Shown piece by piece: positions 48,701 to 63,700 of a stretch of DNA of 64,000 bases (the stretch's first letter is position 1; every line of letters starts with the position of its first letter). The stretch spans positions 88,363,756 through 88,427,755 of the forward strand of contig OX104112.1 in the NCBI GenBank assembly GCA_944474755.1, in the 5' to 3' direction. This DNA comes from Limnoperna fortunei. Taxonomy: Eukaryota > Mollusca > Bivalvia > Mytilida > Modiolidae. A program made the position numbers and the translations under genes. The notes under the pieces were generated by a model, which saw nothing but the letters and a program-made list of their open reading frames with translations, had not been told where the DNA came from and did not search any database.

Positions 48701-51700
48701 AAGTATGCGCTGGATTTGCCTGGACCTGACATTCAACTGTAACGGACTTCCCTATTTCTACACTATAATAGTTGGATAAGATCTGTACAACAGGTATTTC
48801 TGGAAAACAATAAATAAATGTAAATGTTACCAGTTTTTAATGTAACTGTAATGTCTTAATGTAGCAGCCTTTTAAGAATTATAAAATTCTGAAAATAAGT
48901 CATACATTTTATTCTAAATTGTACCACCTCTTTTCACAGTGTCTGCTCAAGGAAGCAATTAGACTTTAAATTTTACATTTTTCAAAGCTTTTAACAAACA
49001 GAATTAACAAATATTTTAAATGCATACCCTAGAATTTATCTCTTGTTGACCGTATTTAAAATTAGAATATATATATAAATGTATATATTTCAACAAAAGC
49101 ACAAAACAAATAGGAGAGTAGCAAATATTGTTTCGCCACCACACATTATACCAAACCATCAACCTTTACCAATAAACAGCCAAAAATTAAAATACTAACC
49201 TCCAACAACATCTAGATATGTTTGTGAACTTTGACCTGTTCCAACAAGGTTTGTAGCAGAACAAACATAGAAAGCTTCGTCATCATTTACAGCATTGGTA
49301 ATAGTCAGAGAAGGCTGTGCCACTGTACTGCCAGAGTATTTTCCAGAGGTTCCAATGACTATGTTGGTGGAAATGCCATTTTTAATTTTTGTCCATGATA
49401 CGGAAGTGTGCAGTGGATTGGCACTTACAGTACAGACCAATGTGATTGTGTTGGCATAGTTGACGGAGTATGAGGTTGAACCAATGTTTACGATTGGCCT
49501 ACCTATAAAACAATAAAAATATTGAGAAGCATGAAATAAATTCTTGAATTAAAGTTTGGTACAGTTTATGGTAAATTAAAACTAAAAGTTGCAAACACAC
49601 AGAACCTTTACATTTTAATCAATTAAAATTTAAAATGGAGTGCTAACTATTTTAGAAACCAAAAAAAAATCTGATTGTCAAAATTACAAAATTTGCCTCA
49701 AAAGGTTAATTTGCCAACCATATTCCATCTGTAAAAAGTGGATAAATTCTTCAGTATGAATGCTTTGACAATAATAAGATAACTATTAATTCAGCTCATA
49801 CTAAGTGGAGGACTTAAATTACTGCATATTTTATGATACTACATAACTGAAATCAAAACTTACTTCCTACAACATCCAAGTAAGTCTGAGCACTCTGACC
49901 AGTTCCTACTTCATTGGTAGCAAAACATACATAGTAAGCTTCATCAGAGAACTCCACACTGCTGATGGTCAATGACGGGACAGTAACAGTTGATCCTGAG
50001 TATCTGGTTTGACTGCCGGCTGCTATGGTTGTGGCTACACCATTCACAATTCTCTGCCAATACACAGCGGTGTGGACAGGAGAAGCAACTACGGTACATT
50101 CGAGAGTGACTGGCTGATTTATGTCAACTGTGTACAAACTTTTTGCAACTGTTACTGTTGGAATAGCTGTAAAAAATGAAAAGTTGACAATTGTCAAGCA
50201 TTGATAGTTTACATAATAGACAATCCAGCTGATGCATTAAAATGTTTGAAGAGATAAACCTTTGAAAACTTATGAAGAAAATCTTGATCAACTGAAAACT
50301 TGTGTAAATTGCAATCATACAATAAACTCTCTAATTAAAAACATTTTGGGGGTATAGATATTTATAATCAATGTAATTCTTTAAAGAGAAAGTTAAAAAA
50401 TGATATAAGAAAAAAAAAAGAATTACATCCAGTAACGTCTAAATAGGTTTTCTGACTGCTCCCTAGACCGATCACATTCTCAGCATAGCAAATGTAGTTC
50501 CCTTTATCACTAAGAATTGGATTGAAAATTGTCAATGATGGATTTGTCACGGATGAACCACTATATTTGTTGTTGTTTATGTTGATCTGTGATGTTTGTC
50601 CGTTGGCATCAACTCTCGCCCAGTAAACTCTGGTTGCTGCAGGGGAGGCAATTACTGTACAACCCAATGTCACCGTTGTTCCTTCCTTTGTAGCATAATT
50701 TGGAAGAGAAATGGTAACAACTGGTGGATCTGAAAGAATGAACATAATATGTTAACTAAAACATACAAGTCACTAAATCACCAGGTTAGGGGCACAGCCA
50801 GAAATGTGTATACTGTTAAGCTTTTTAAAAGGGTATTAAAATATTTTTTGGAAGCTTAAATTAAATTATGTGGCTTACTTCAATTACCCCAAAATTTTTA
50901 TTTTATTTTATTAAATTCTCTTCAAAATCTAGCACAACGTGTGACATAATAAATACTGGGCTCTTCATTAGTTAGAAGTAAAAAAAATTTTATGGAAATG
51001 TTTTAAGTTCAAATCTCCTACAAGCTGAGTTTTCATAAATATTCATTTGTAAATAAATTAAATACTAGCAAAGTATACTTTTCTTGCATTTAACAGATTG
51101 TTAGGAACTGAATCTAAATGATTGTACAGGTGAAACTATAGTTCTATGTTAAATGGTATCACAAAAATTAGTAGATATGTGCTGGTTTAGAAAGAATGAG
51201 GCAAAAAACATATTTAGAATTTATTTTATTTGTTAACTTATACAAATATGTTAAAATATTGATACAAATACACACAATATCTCACCATAACCAACACTTC
51301 TTTAACAAGGAAATATCAACTTATTACAAGTCAAAAAATTTGATATTGCCTTTGCTTAAAACTTAAAAAAACTTAATATTTCCCTCCTCCAGACATGCAA
51401 AAACAAATTGTGAAAACGTACTTCCAGTGACGTCGAGGAAGGTCTGTGCCGAGGAGGCTGTGGCGACTATATTAGTGGCAGAACAAACATAGTATCCTTT
51501 ATCACTGCTCTGAGCATTGTAAACAATCAAGTTAGGACTGTTGACTGTAGGAGTATTGTATTTTCCTGGTGTTGCAGTTACTGCCTGCTGTTGACCATTG
51601 ACCACTTTGTACCACTGAACAGACGAGGCTGTAGGGTTAGCAGTGATGACACATTCTAATGTAGCAGTTTGTCCAGTTAATACAGCATAGCTGTTGGACA

Positions 51701-54700
51701 ATACCTTCACATCTGGCTGACCTAAAAGGAGTACAAAAATCATATACTTTACATAAAAACTGCAATTTACACTTAACTTTTTTAAAAATTTAAACATTGA
51801 ACAAATTTACTCAGTAATAAATGATCTATTTAAAATAAATTTTCACCATAAAATTGCCACCAATGCAAATCAAGTGATACATAACCAATATTTATCTAAA
51901 TATATGGTAAAACAGAAAAAATTCTCCAACTAATTATCTCCCCTTCATAAAGATATGTTTATCATTTCCTATTCATATACTTACTTCCAAGTACATCTAA
52001 ATAGGTCTGTGAACTTTGCCCTGTGCCAATGATGTTTGTAGCATAACAGATATAGAATGTCTCATCATTTGAATTGGTGTTTGAAATTGTAAGAGATGGC
52101 GTAGTGACGGTTGATCCACTGTATTTTGATGAAGTCATATCTACAGGAACCTGTTGACCTCCCTGCACCTTTTTCCAATAAACACTTGTGTGTAGGGGTT
52201 GTGAGGTAACTGTACAAGTTAAGGTGACAGTATTTCCATAATTTACAGTGTAGGTAGACTTTTCAATTGTTACAATTGGAGGATCTGCAAAGAACAAACA
52301 AATACTGCATAAACTGCTTCTTTGATTACATTAACAAAATAATTTCTTGAATTTTTAAAAAAGAATTGTAATCATTTTGGACTTTAATAATAAATTATTA
52401 ACGAAAAAAACTTACTTCCAAGGACATTCAAGGTCGTCGTGTTACTCTGACCAATGCCTACAGAGTTTTCAGCAAAACATTTATATGAAGCTATATCAGA
52501 TAGGTCAGTCTGCAGGATGACAAGGGATGGCGAGTTCACAGTTGAACCAGAATATTTTCCACTGTTTGTGGTTGTTATGAGTTCTTCTGCTTGGTTGCCA
52601 ATTTTACGTGTCCAGTAAACTTTGAACTCTGGGGGTGTGGCTGACACTGTACAGAACAAAGTGACTGGATTTCCAATGTTTACACTGTAAGAACTCTGGG
52701 CAATACTGACAACAGGTGGACCTAAAATACATTAATGTTATATACTTTTACTAATTTGTACTGACAAAGTTAACTGTTTTTATTCCAAGGCACCCTATAC
52801 ATTTGCAATACAATTTACAATTAAATTCTACACCTTTTTCTCTGTCTTTATAGTGTTTTAAATTGTTTTTACAACTGAGAAAAATATTTAATAATTGAGT
52901 GATTCTAATTATTTGCTCATCACCAAGTTTATTTTGAATTTAGCTTTTGTTTCAATCATAACTTGGCTTATAAGTTATGAAAAACTATGAAAATAATATT
53001 TGTTTAGTATCACATCATTTGTTCTAAAATCTGTAGTACTTACTGCCAACTACATCAAGGAATGTCTGACTACTGGAACCAGTTCCAGCCAAATTTGTAG
53101 CATAGCAGATATAATTGCCTTCATCAGAATTCTGGGCATTGGTAATGGTCAGAGAAGGTGTTCCAACTTTAGATCCACTGTACTTGTTGTTGTTATTGGT
53201 AGCCAGGTCAATGTTTGTTAATTGACCGTTGATCAATCTTTGCCAGAAAACAATTGTTTCCTTGGGAGTGGCATCCACCTGACATCCAAGTGTAACAGTA
53301 TTTCCAACAATAACATTGTAAGCATTTGATAAGACTTTGACTGTTGGTATATCTGAAAGATAATGTTGTTTATTTTAAAACTTCATATCGTTTTATTGCA
53401 TATTAAAATTTAAATCAAAATAAAAAAAAAATATATTGGATTTTTTTTAGGCTTTTAAATTAAATGCATAAAAACAGAAAAGCTTATAACCAAACATTAT
53501 CCTTTTTAGTAGAAATTAATCTACCTTTTTTATGATCAGTATCATGTTTAGACTATCCAAGCAGAAACAAATGTAAACTTACTTCCAAGTACATCCAGGA
53601 ATGTCTGTTGACTTGATCCTGTGCCAACACTATTGTCTGCGAAACATTGGTAAAAACCCTCGTCATTCAGGTTCAGATCTAAGATGGTCAGAGAAGGTGA
53701 ACCCACTGTAGATCCGGAGTATTTTGCTGTGTTTGTCAATGATATATCAGTCATCTGACCGTTCTGAAGTCTCTTCCAGTAAACTTTTGATGCAGTAGGG
53801 GTGGCTATTACAGAACATACCAAAGTGACAGACTGTGCATAGTTTCCTTGGTACAGTGACTGGCTGACCGTAGCAACTGGGGGAGCTGTCAATCAACATT
53901 TAAACATTTCAATATAGAGATAAAGTAAAATTTTAATATTACTTGGTAACGACATGGATAAAAATAATTAAATTTATGTTTCTTAACAGTGTTTTAACAA
54001 TAACTTTCAAAAATAAAAATATTGTATATCGCTATTGTTCCTCTTGAAATAGCAAAAAAAAAGTAACAAAAATAAAGCGAATAAGGGCTATAACAAAAAG
54101 GCGGGTGGAGTTCAATATGCACAGTAATTAAAAACAATACATTACACACATTTTAATTGAGTGTAGTATGTCTTTGTGCAATACTTTCTGGAATAGTCCA
54201 GATCAATGTCAATAAAATATGTGACAAAAAAGAGACAACTCTAATAGAAAGAAAATGTTAGATCTAAAACTTTTTATGATGGGTTTTACTAGAGTAGTTC
54301 CTTTTAAAAAAAACATGGGCTAACTCTACATTTGAAATATCCTACATTACAGTATTACCATAAATAATGTCAGTTAATATTTTACTATAAACTTACTTCC
54401 TGTAACATCTAAAAATGTCTGTTGACTGGTTCCTGTTCCAACAGGGTTAGTAGCAGTACAAATGTAGTTTCCTTCATCCGAGAAATCTGCCTGGCTCACA
54501 GTGAGAGATGGTGTGCTTACTGTTGATCCACTCAATCTGTTGTTGCTTGATAAAATTACATCTGTTATTACACCATTTACGATTTTCTGCCATTTGACAA
54601 CTGTGTGGGCAGGGTTGGCATTGACAACACATTGTAATGTAACAGTACCACCAACAACGACACTGTAACTGTTGGACAAAACAGCTACTAACGGAAGTCC

Positions 54701-57700
54701 TGAAATGATGCAAAAAAATATTGAAAAATATTGAAGTCAAATAGTGTAGGTGAAAATCTCTATACAAGGGAATACAAAAAAAACTTTTTTATAGGAATGT
54801 TACATCAGTCAGGTAAGAATTTTTACAAAGATCGCAATGTCAATTTTTTCTTGTGCTTCTGTAAAAAATTTAGAAAAGTAACTGAATTGTTCAAGAGCTG
54901 TAGTTTGTTTAGCATTGAACAGGAGATGCTGGGGTAGAAAGTTTATTATACTCTAGTTTTAAAAGAAATATTCTTACAAAGCGCACTAATACTTTATACA
55001 ATAGAAACATGATTCAAGAATAAATGGTAAACCTGTTTTTGCTGTTATGAATAATATAAAATAAACATTACCTCCGTTAACGTCAACATAAGTTTGTGAA
55101 CTCTGTCCAGTACCGACACCATTGGTTGCAAAGCAGATGTAAATAGCCTTGTCACTGAGGACAGCATTGTTGATGGTTAGCGAAGGAGTGCTCACAGTTG
55201 ATCCACCATATTTGTTGTTGCTACTTGCAACATTAATTGTGTTTGTGACACCATTTTGAATTTTCTGCCAATAGACAATGGTGTGGATGGGGTTGGCAGT
55301 TACTGTGCACACAAGTGTAACACTTTTGCCATAGTCTGTGTTGTACTGGGGCTGTGCAACCACAACTTTTGGAATTTCTGTTAAAAAAAAAGACAACATA
55401 TTAAAACCTTTTTCTGCAATGTGTTATCTAGAATTGACTTCTACAGTAAAGAATTGAGATAACCTCATTTTTTATCATTCTATAACAGGCTCAGAATATC
55501 ATGCTTGAAACTAAAATTTCCACTGATTAAATTGGTGTTCAATGTCCCATTAAACAAGCATCATTTACTTCAGAAGCAAGTTCAAGCTTTCTGTCACTTT
55601 TTTAATGCTAAGCAAAAATTAGCAGTAACTATCAAATTTTGGAACATTTGTTTAAATATCTAACCCTAAATCCAACAGAAATTCTTCCAATAACCTTTAA
55701 TTGCTATGAAAATTGAAGTGGTGATACTTTTCCGACTGTAATAGTAAAGTGTTACCTCCTAAGACATTCAGTACAGTTGTGGTACTTTGTCCCACACCAA
55801 TACTGTTCTCTGCATAACAGACATAGGAAGCACGGTCATCCAGATTGGCATTGTTAATCACCAGGGATGGTGAAGATACAGTGGACCCAGAGTATTTGTT
55901 GTTGCTCGTTTGCATATTCACATTTGTTGTTACTCCATTTACTATTTTTTTCCAATAGACAGTGGTGTGTACTGGATTAGCAGTTACTGTGCAACCAAGG
56001 GTTACTGTGTTACCAAAATCAACCTGGTAATTTGGTAGGGTAACAGTTACAGTTGGGGGCACTGAAAAGTAACCATTTAATTTTATATGTTCGTTTTACA
56101 GTGCATATGTATAAAGAAGATTCAGTATGATTCACTTTTCAAGAATAAACTTAGAATATTCACGCCTTCAGAAAATTTATATATGTACAGTGATTAACAG
56201 ATATCAGAAAGAACAAACACCTTTTTATATACATGTACAGGTTAAAAAACATTTTATCAAGTCTAGGAATAAAATGAAAATAAATCACTATTTGATCAGG
56301 TTTGCCTGCATGAAATATTTTATACATACATCCAAAAACATCTAAGAATCCTTGGTTACTGTTGCCAGTTCCAACAATATTTGTAGCAAAACATCGGTAG
56401 TTGCCTTCATCACTGAAATCTACGTTGTTGATGGTAAGAGATGGGTTGACGGTTGTAGAACCACCATATTTACTAGGATTAGTTGTTGGTCCAATGGTTA
56501 TAACAGAGCCACCAATATTTCGTTCCCAGTAAACATTCTGGACAACTGGATTAGCTGTGACGGTACATCCTATTGTTATTGTGTTACCAACCAAAACTTG
56601 GTAGTTGGGTGCTCCAATTGTGGCAACAGGTGGATCTGAAAAAAAGGCTTTTGTTAAATATCACAGGCAAGGAGAATAGTCTATTGTGTCAGTAAATTAA
56701 TTAAGTTTGGACATTTTCTGAAAAAACGATAAAGCTTTAAGAAGACATGTACATTGATTTTAACTGAAACTCACTGAATGTATTTTTAGCATTAAATAAC
56801 AATTTATGTATAAATTAGCTGAAATATTCATTTTTAAATAGATGGTAAAATTCTTTTTTAGACATTATTCAGGAGTTGCTTATTTAATATAATGGCATAC
56901 TATTACAGATTACAGGCTAGTACCCAGAATATATATTTATCAATGACATTTACTAGTTGTGTTTCAGCCTAGATCAACTCTATTTGCAGACTGTTGTCAC
57001 TAATTGTTACATAAATATGATATATAAGATAATAAATGCAAGGTAGGTTATCTGGGTACAAATTCTTTCCAATTATATTTCACCAAGAAAATTTGCTGTA
57101 TTACCATTACATTCAATTTTGTCTATCCCCAGTTAAACCCGGATTTTTGCAAATAAAATTCTACACACTACACAAAATATATATACCGGTACATGTATAT
57201 ACATATGAAAATAAACACAGAATAGTTAGCAAATTCTATGAACTACACAAGATATATAGATATATACAAATGAAAATGAACACAAGCAGACTACATGTAG
57301 TTAGCATAGTTTTGAAGTAAGTAATTATATAAGTGCAACAATGTTATATGAATGAAAAATGGCAATCACATATCAAATCGCATTGCAACTTCTACTTGCT
57401 AAAAACAATGTGTAATTGGCTTGGCCCATCACCTTCAAGATTAAAACAAAAAAAATGTATCAATCAAAAACCACATGATGTATATTTTATTGAACAAATA
57501 TCACAGGACAGGAAGTACAAACATGTTGACACAATTAGATAACATATAGGTATACAGACAATAAATAAATAACTCTTTGCCCTGATTTCATAATTCTACA
57601 CTCTATCTTCTTCAGCTTTATCAAGAGTAAATATGACCAATAGGGTACCACTTCCAGTTAGATATTCATATCAGTTAAATCTTATTACAGACATGTCCTA

Positions 57701-60700
57701 GTGCATTATCTTAATGGACTAGAAACATCCCATTCATAGCCTGCTGCAACAGTTAAAAACTCCCGTATCCCATCTTCAATTATCTGGACTTCTCAAAGTT
57801 CTATGTTCTTCATCTGGTTTTAGATTACTCATTTTAAACTCATTTCTCCACTAAAATTACGCAAGTGCTATTTTTCTACAAATCTATTAGTATACACTAG
57901 ATACTAAAGTGTGTATGTATATACTAGCAGTGCGAAGGAGAGAATGTGACCGTAAGGCGCTATTAAATGTCTATAGGGATCACTCGTTACTTACTGCCAA
58001 CTACATCCAATGTGGTTGGGTTACTCGCAGCTAAACCAACAATATTGTTGGCAAAACACTTATAAGAACCCTTGTCTTGTAAAATGGCATTAGTTATTCT
58101 CAGGGATGGTGTACTGATTGATGAACCCTGGTATTTTGAATTGCTCGATGTGTTAATTCGAGTGGTATTGCCATTTATCGTTACTTCCCAATACACCTCT
58201 GTGGCTGCAGGCACTCCACTGACAATACACTCAAGAGTTATATTTTTTAAGTAGTCTACCAAGTATGTACTCTGCGGAATTTCCACACTTAACTTATCTA
58301 AATAAAAAGTAAATAATACTGACCACTAAGTCTTAATATTGAAAAATCTTGATTACAGATGAAATAAATTCCCTCAATAAAACCATTACACTTATTCTCC
58401 CATTGTAGATGTTTTATACTAGCTTTTTTTTTTATCTTTAATGGCTGTAGTTCTTCTTATAGCATTATCATTAATTTGTTTCCTAGATCTACCATCAAAA
58501 ATCGAGCAATATTTCACAGGTAATATACAACTAAAAAAATAGATGATTTTTTTTTAGTGAAAAAAATAAACCTCAGATGGTTTTAAGTATTAAAATTCCA
58601 TTAAAAATTGTATTGCTACCATAATGAATATACATAAATAGAAATTGAATAGAAAATCAGATGATTCTAATCCAAACTTTTTCCTACTAGATAGAAAGAA
58701 AAGTCCATAAAACCCATTTTTTAAAATTTGCTTTAGAAGAGATTTGCTGTACATATGAGCTATTCTAAAGTCACCAAGTGCTCAAAAAAGGCCTGTTAGT
58801 ACAGTGACTACTTGAAGTTTGAGCCAAACAGTTCACCACACTGTTAGATGTTATCAAGTGAAAAAGCACAGACACACTGCACAATGATGACATACCACCA
58901 ATAACATTCAAATTAAAGCTTGAACTCAGTCCAGTACCGACTATGTTCTCAGCAAAACATTGGTAGAATCCATCATCGTCAAACCCAGCTTTACTTATTG
59001 TCAAAGATGGATTTGATACAGTTGACCCAGTATATTTGCCACTACTCAAATCTGGGTTTATTTGTGTTGTAACTCCGTTGTGGGTATGTTGCCAGTAGAC
59101 AAAATGCACAGGAGGAACTTGGTAGGTGATAACACAGTCAATAGTGATTGGGTCACCAATCAGAACAGTGTCCTTAAGTTTGCGTAATGCAACAACAGGT
59201 ATATCTGTTTCAATACAGTAACAAAACATCAATTGCTATAGTTTTTTTTAGTATAAAAGACCTATTTTTACTTACTTTCATATAATATTTGCTGAAAAGT
59301 ATTTAATCTTTTGAAATACAATGTTTACTAAAATTCCTTTTTTAATGTTTTATTCAGTTCTATCCAGTAATGTTAAAAAGTATGAATTTCAGATCACAAA
59401 ATATAAAAAAATTAGTTTTTATAAAATATAAATTGTTTTTCAAGTTGCATAAAATTATTTTAACTTCATTTAGAACACATGATCATCCAATCTGAGATAA
59501 ATTTACAATTTCTTGTCTAAAATACTGGTTAAAAATGCAATATATTTTTTTCCTGTGTACAGCAAGAATAAAATATGCTGTTTATATAAAGTTAAAGAAT
59601 ATTATAATCAAAAACTTTGAATTATTTTTAATCAGTTTTTGACTGATTGTCAGCAAGCACTATTTCAACTACATTAATGACCAGTTAACAAATAATAAAC
59701 ATTTGATTAAATAGGACCAACCAATCCAAACTTAATTTTGACGATTGTGGATGGTGAGTTCGGTAAAGAACAAAAATTCAGCCTTTTGTAAGCACTACAA
59801 TGCACTGTTCTTTGTTGTAAATCTCAAAAAACGGTTTTAAATGTGCTAAAAGCACAGCACTAACCAAACATGTTATCCACAACATCAGTTGTGTTTATAA
59901 TCATGACACATTGGAAATAACACGTGACCACTTTGCAATCTTTTAGGTAAAGACAAATAAATCTATAAAGATAAGCAATGGTTTCTTGTAGAAAAAAGCG
60001 GAATGGCTGCAAATGGTATTCTTCCATTGTGACAATGGAGTAGTTCGATGTTCACTGAAAACAAAAAAGTAAATAATGTGCACGTGCATACTGTCACATT
60101 TATAACAGAAAACACACCTCCTGTGACTGTCAGCGTAGTGTCCTGGCTTTGTCCTGTTCCAACAAGATTGGTAGCCAAACATCTGTACACACCAGAGTCT
60201 GATTTAACTGTATTCTGAATGGTTAAGGAAGGAGTACTGACTGTGCCACCTGTATAGTGTGTATTGACTTGATTGATGGCAGTCGGTTGGCCATTGACTA
60301 TTTTCTGCCATGACACAATTGTGTGAATAGGGCTGGCTGTAACAGTGCACTCTAATGTGATGGTGTTCCCATAAAGAACGCTGTATGTTGGCTGTAATAT
60401 GGTGACTGTTGGAGGATCTGAAATAAATTACACTTACTATTAGTAAAAATACCAATATAATTTTCCATTTCTTATTAAACTAAAAATTACGCAAGACAAA
60501 TTAATTAGTATTCAAGAGATCAAGTTATCAACAAATGATGATCACGATTGGTGCTAGACAAGATTTACGTACTGCCCGTGACATCAAGGAATGCAGACTG
60601 ACTATCGGCTGATCCAACGATATTTGTTGCACTGCAGACATAATTGGCCTCATCACTTTGAGCTATATTTGTGATGGTCAGTGATGGATTATTCACACTT

Positions 60701-63700
60701 CCTCCTTGGTACTTTCCGTTGCTGTTGGCAATATTTAAGTTTGTTGTTTGACCTCCTAGGGTCTTTTTCCATGTGACAGATGTAGCTGAAGGTGTTCCAG
60801 ACACGGTACAGTCAATAGTTACACTACTGGATCCTATCAGTACTGTGTATGTGTTCTTCAAGATTTGTACATTGAGTAAATCTTTAAAAGAAAATGAAAT
60901 TTAACATATTAATAAATAATCCAACACAATCCAACAATATTTCTAAAATTTCAAGATATTGGCAAAATGCTAACATAAATGTGTAAAATGAATTATGAAA
61001 AAGATGAATGAAATAGATATAGTAAATTAGTTTTTTGTTGAATGAGATGAGTACAAAATGATATGAATGAAATGGCACACATACACAATTAGTACATGTA
61101 CTGGTAAACACCCTACAAAAATGCAACAATCAATGTTAGCCACCTGCTCATTCAAACATCAAATAGTATTACAAATTACTAGTGCTTTCTTCTGCATGTT
61201 ACACATGTGAATATTAAATTTAACATTTGATTTTATTTTTTTTTTAATACAAAAATTACATAACCACATGCAACTCCCAACTAAGTAAACGTCTGCTTAA
61301 AATAGTAGAAAAATATTCAAGGTTGATGTCATGTACCTCCTGTTACAGTCAAGGTCGTATCTTGACTCTGACCAGTTCCAACAATATTGGTTGCTGAGCA
61401 TCTGTATAAACCGGTATCTGTTTTATCTACACCAGAGACGGTAAGACTAGGGGAACTAACTGTGCTTCCACTATATTTCACATTATTTACTAAATTAATA
61501 GACGATGGCTGGCCATTTATGATTTTTTCCCAGAAAACAACGTTGTGTAAAGGATCCGCTGTAACTGTACACTCTAGGGTAACTGAATTGCCATACAACA
61601 CACTGTACTTTAATGATGCAATAGTTACTACTGGAATATCTGAAACAAAATACAACTCTCTTTGATTGATTGATTGATGTTTAACCAACTCTCTTTGAAG
61701 GGAAGCATCTAATTGTAAATTTAAATCATAGAAGACATTTTTTTTAAACTATCTTTTATAATCCTCAAATACCTTGCCCATCCCAAATTATGTTAATTAT
61801 GCAGTTACACCATTTTATGATTTTTCCAATTCTGTTCATGTTGTTAACAACTTGTTCTTGGAAACCTTATGTTTTACAGCAGTATTTTTTTTACAAGTTT
61901 CTGTTGGACAAAATACTTACTTCCTGTGACATCAAGGAATGCTTGCTGACTAGATACAGTTCCTGCAATGTTTCTGGCACTGCATACATAATTAGCTTCA
62001 TCACTCTGGACAATATTTATGATGGTCAGTGAGGGATTGCTAACAGTTCCACCCTGATATTTTGCTGTATTGCTGGAGAAATTGATATCTGTTGTTTGTC
62101 CTCCAGTGATTTTTGTCCATGAGACAGATGTAGCAGATGGTATACCATTGACTATACAATCAATTCGCACACTGCTGGATCCAAGAACAGCAGAGTAGGA
62201 CATTTGTGGAATTGTAACATTCAATAAACCTGAAAATCAAACCAACATGTATAAACTGACTTCATTTGAAAGACAAAAGTTCTTATTCTGGGTTTCAATG
62301 GTAAAATCTTAAATAAACCACACTTTTTTAATGGGCATATGAGACAATAATTACAATATGACTAGCAAAATGGAATATTACGATATTATATCAATAGTTT
62401 AAGTGAAAAATATCACTTTATGTATTGCAAAGAAGATATTGTTTATTTACCTCCATCAACAGTAACTGTTGTGTCTTGACTTTGGCCAGTCCCAACAACG
62501 TTTGTAGCCAAGCATCTGTAAATACCAGTGTCAGCCGAGACAGAGCCGAGAATGGTGAGGGATGGTGTTCCTACAGTACTACCGGAGTACTTAGCAGTGT
62601 TTGATAGATTTATGTTTGTGGCCTGACCATTAACTATTTTCTGCCAGAAAACAACTGTATGTAGAGGGCTGGCTGTAACAACGCACTGCAGAGTAACTGG
62701 GTTACCATACACGATACGATAGCTTGGTGACAAAATGGTGACTTCAGGTATACCTGAAACAGAGGCAGAGTTTTCATATTTTTTCATAAAATAGAATTTA
62801 GAATGAAACTGCAATTAAATAGAAGCAAATATGCATCATCAGAAAATCCTAATTTTATTAACATAAAAATTAACTTACTTCCAGTAACATCCAGGAATGC
62901 TTGTTGACTAAATGCTGTGCCTGCTATATTGGTAGCCTTGCAGATATAATTGGCTTCATCATTTTGAACAATTTTTAGGATTGTCAATGATGGGTTCCCA
63001 ACAGTTCCGCCTTGATATTTGCCGTTACTATTGACGATATCCAAGTCTATTTGTTGTCCTCCTGTGGATTTGATCCATCCCACGGAAAAAGCTGCAGGTA
63101 TGCCAGTAACTATACAGTCAATGGTTATGTTGTTTGATCCAAGAACTACTGTGTAAGTTTGCTGAGGAATTGTAGCACTTAATAAGCCTGTGCAAAAAAT
63201 TGAGTGAAAACTGCTGTAGTACATGTAATGATTCTTGAAACAGTTCAAGAGTAAACACCATGATAGATGATGACTTGAAAAGTAAGCATACAGATTCAAT
63301 ATAATTATGACATTTAAGAATCTCTTGATTAGTAACAGGAAGTACATCCTTTCTTTGTTTATACCTGTCGTGTTTAGATTTATATGTAAACTGATTCAAT
63401 AATTACCTCCATTGACAGTTAGTTTGGTATCTTGACTCTGTCCTGTTCCTACAACATTAGTTGCTAAACATCTATATACCCCGGTATCTGCAGAGGTCGT
63501 GCTCAGAATTGTAAGTGATGGAGTACTGACTGTGCTACCAGAATACATTGCACTATTGACATTAACATCTGATGGCTGACCATTGATAATTTTTTGCCAA
63601 AAAACAATCGTATGTAAAGGATCGGCTGTTACAGTGCATTCGAGAGTGACCGATTCCCCATACACTGAACTGTAAGTAGGGTAGCGAATGGTGACCACTG

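Noticed and set aside
44528..62032. Plus-strand frames opposite the Ig exons (for example 44528-44815 and 61387-61665)
   Set aside because: They mirror conserved Ig-exon sequence and recur wherever the exon does; none has independent support.
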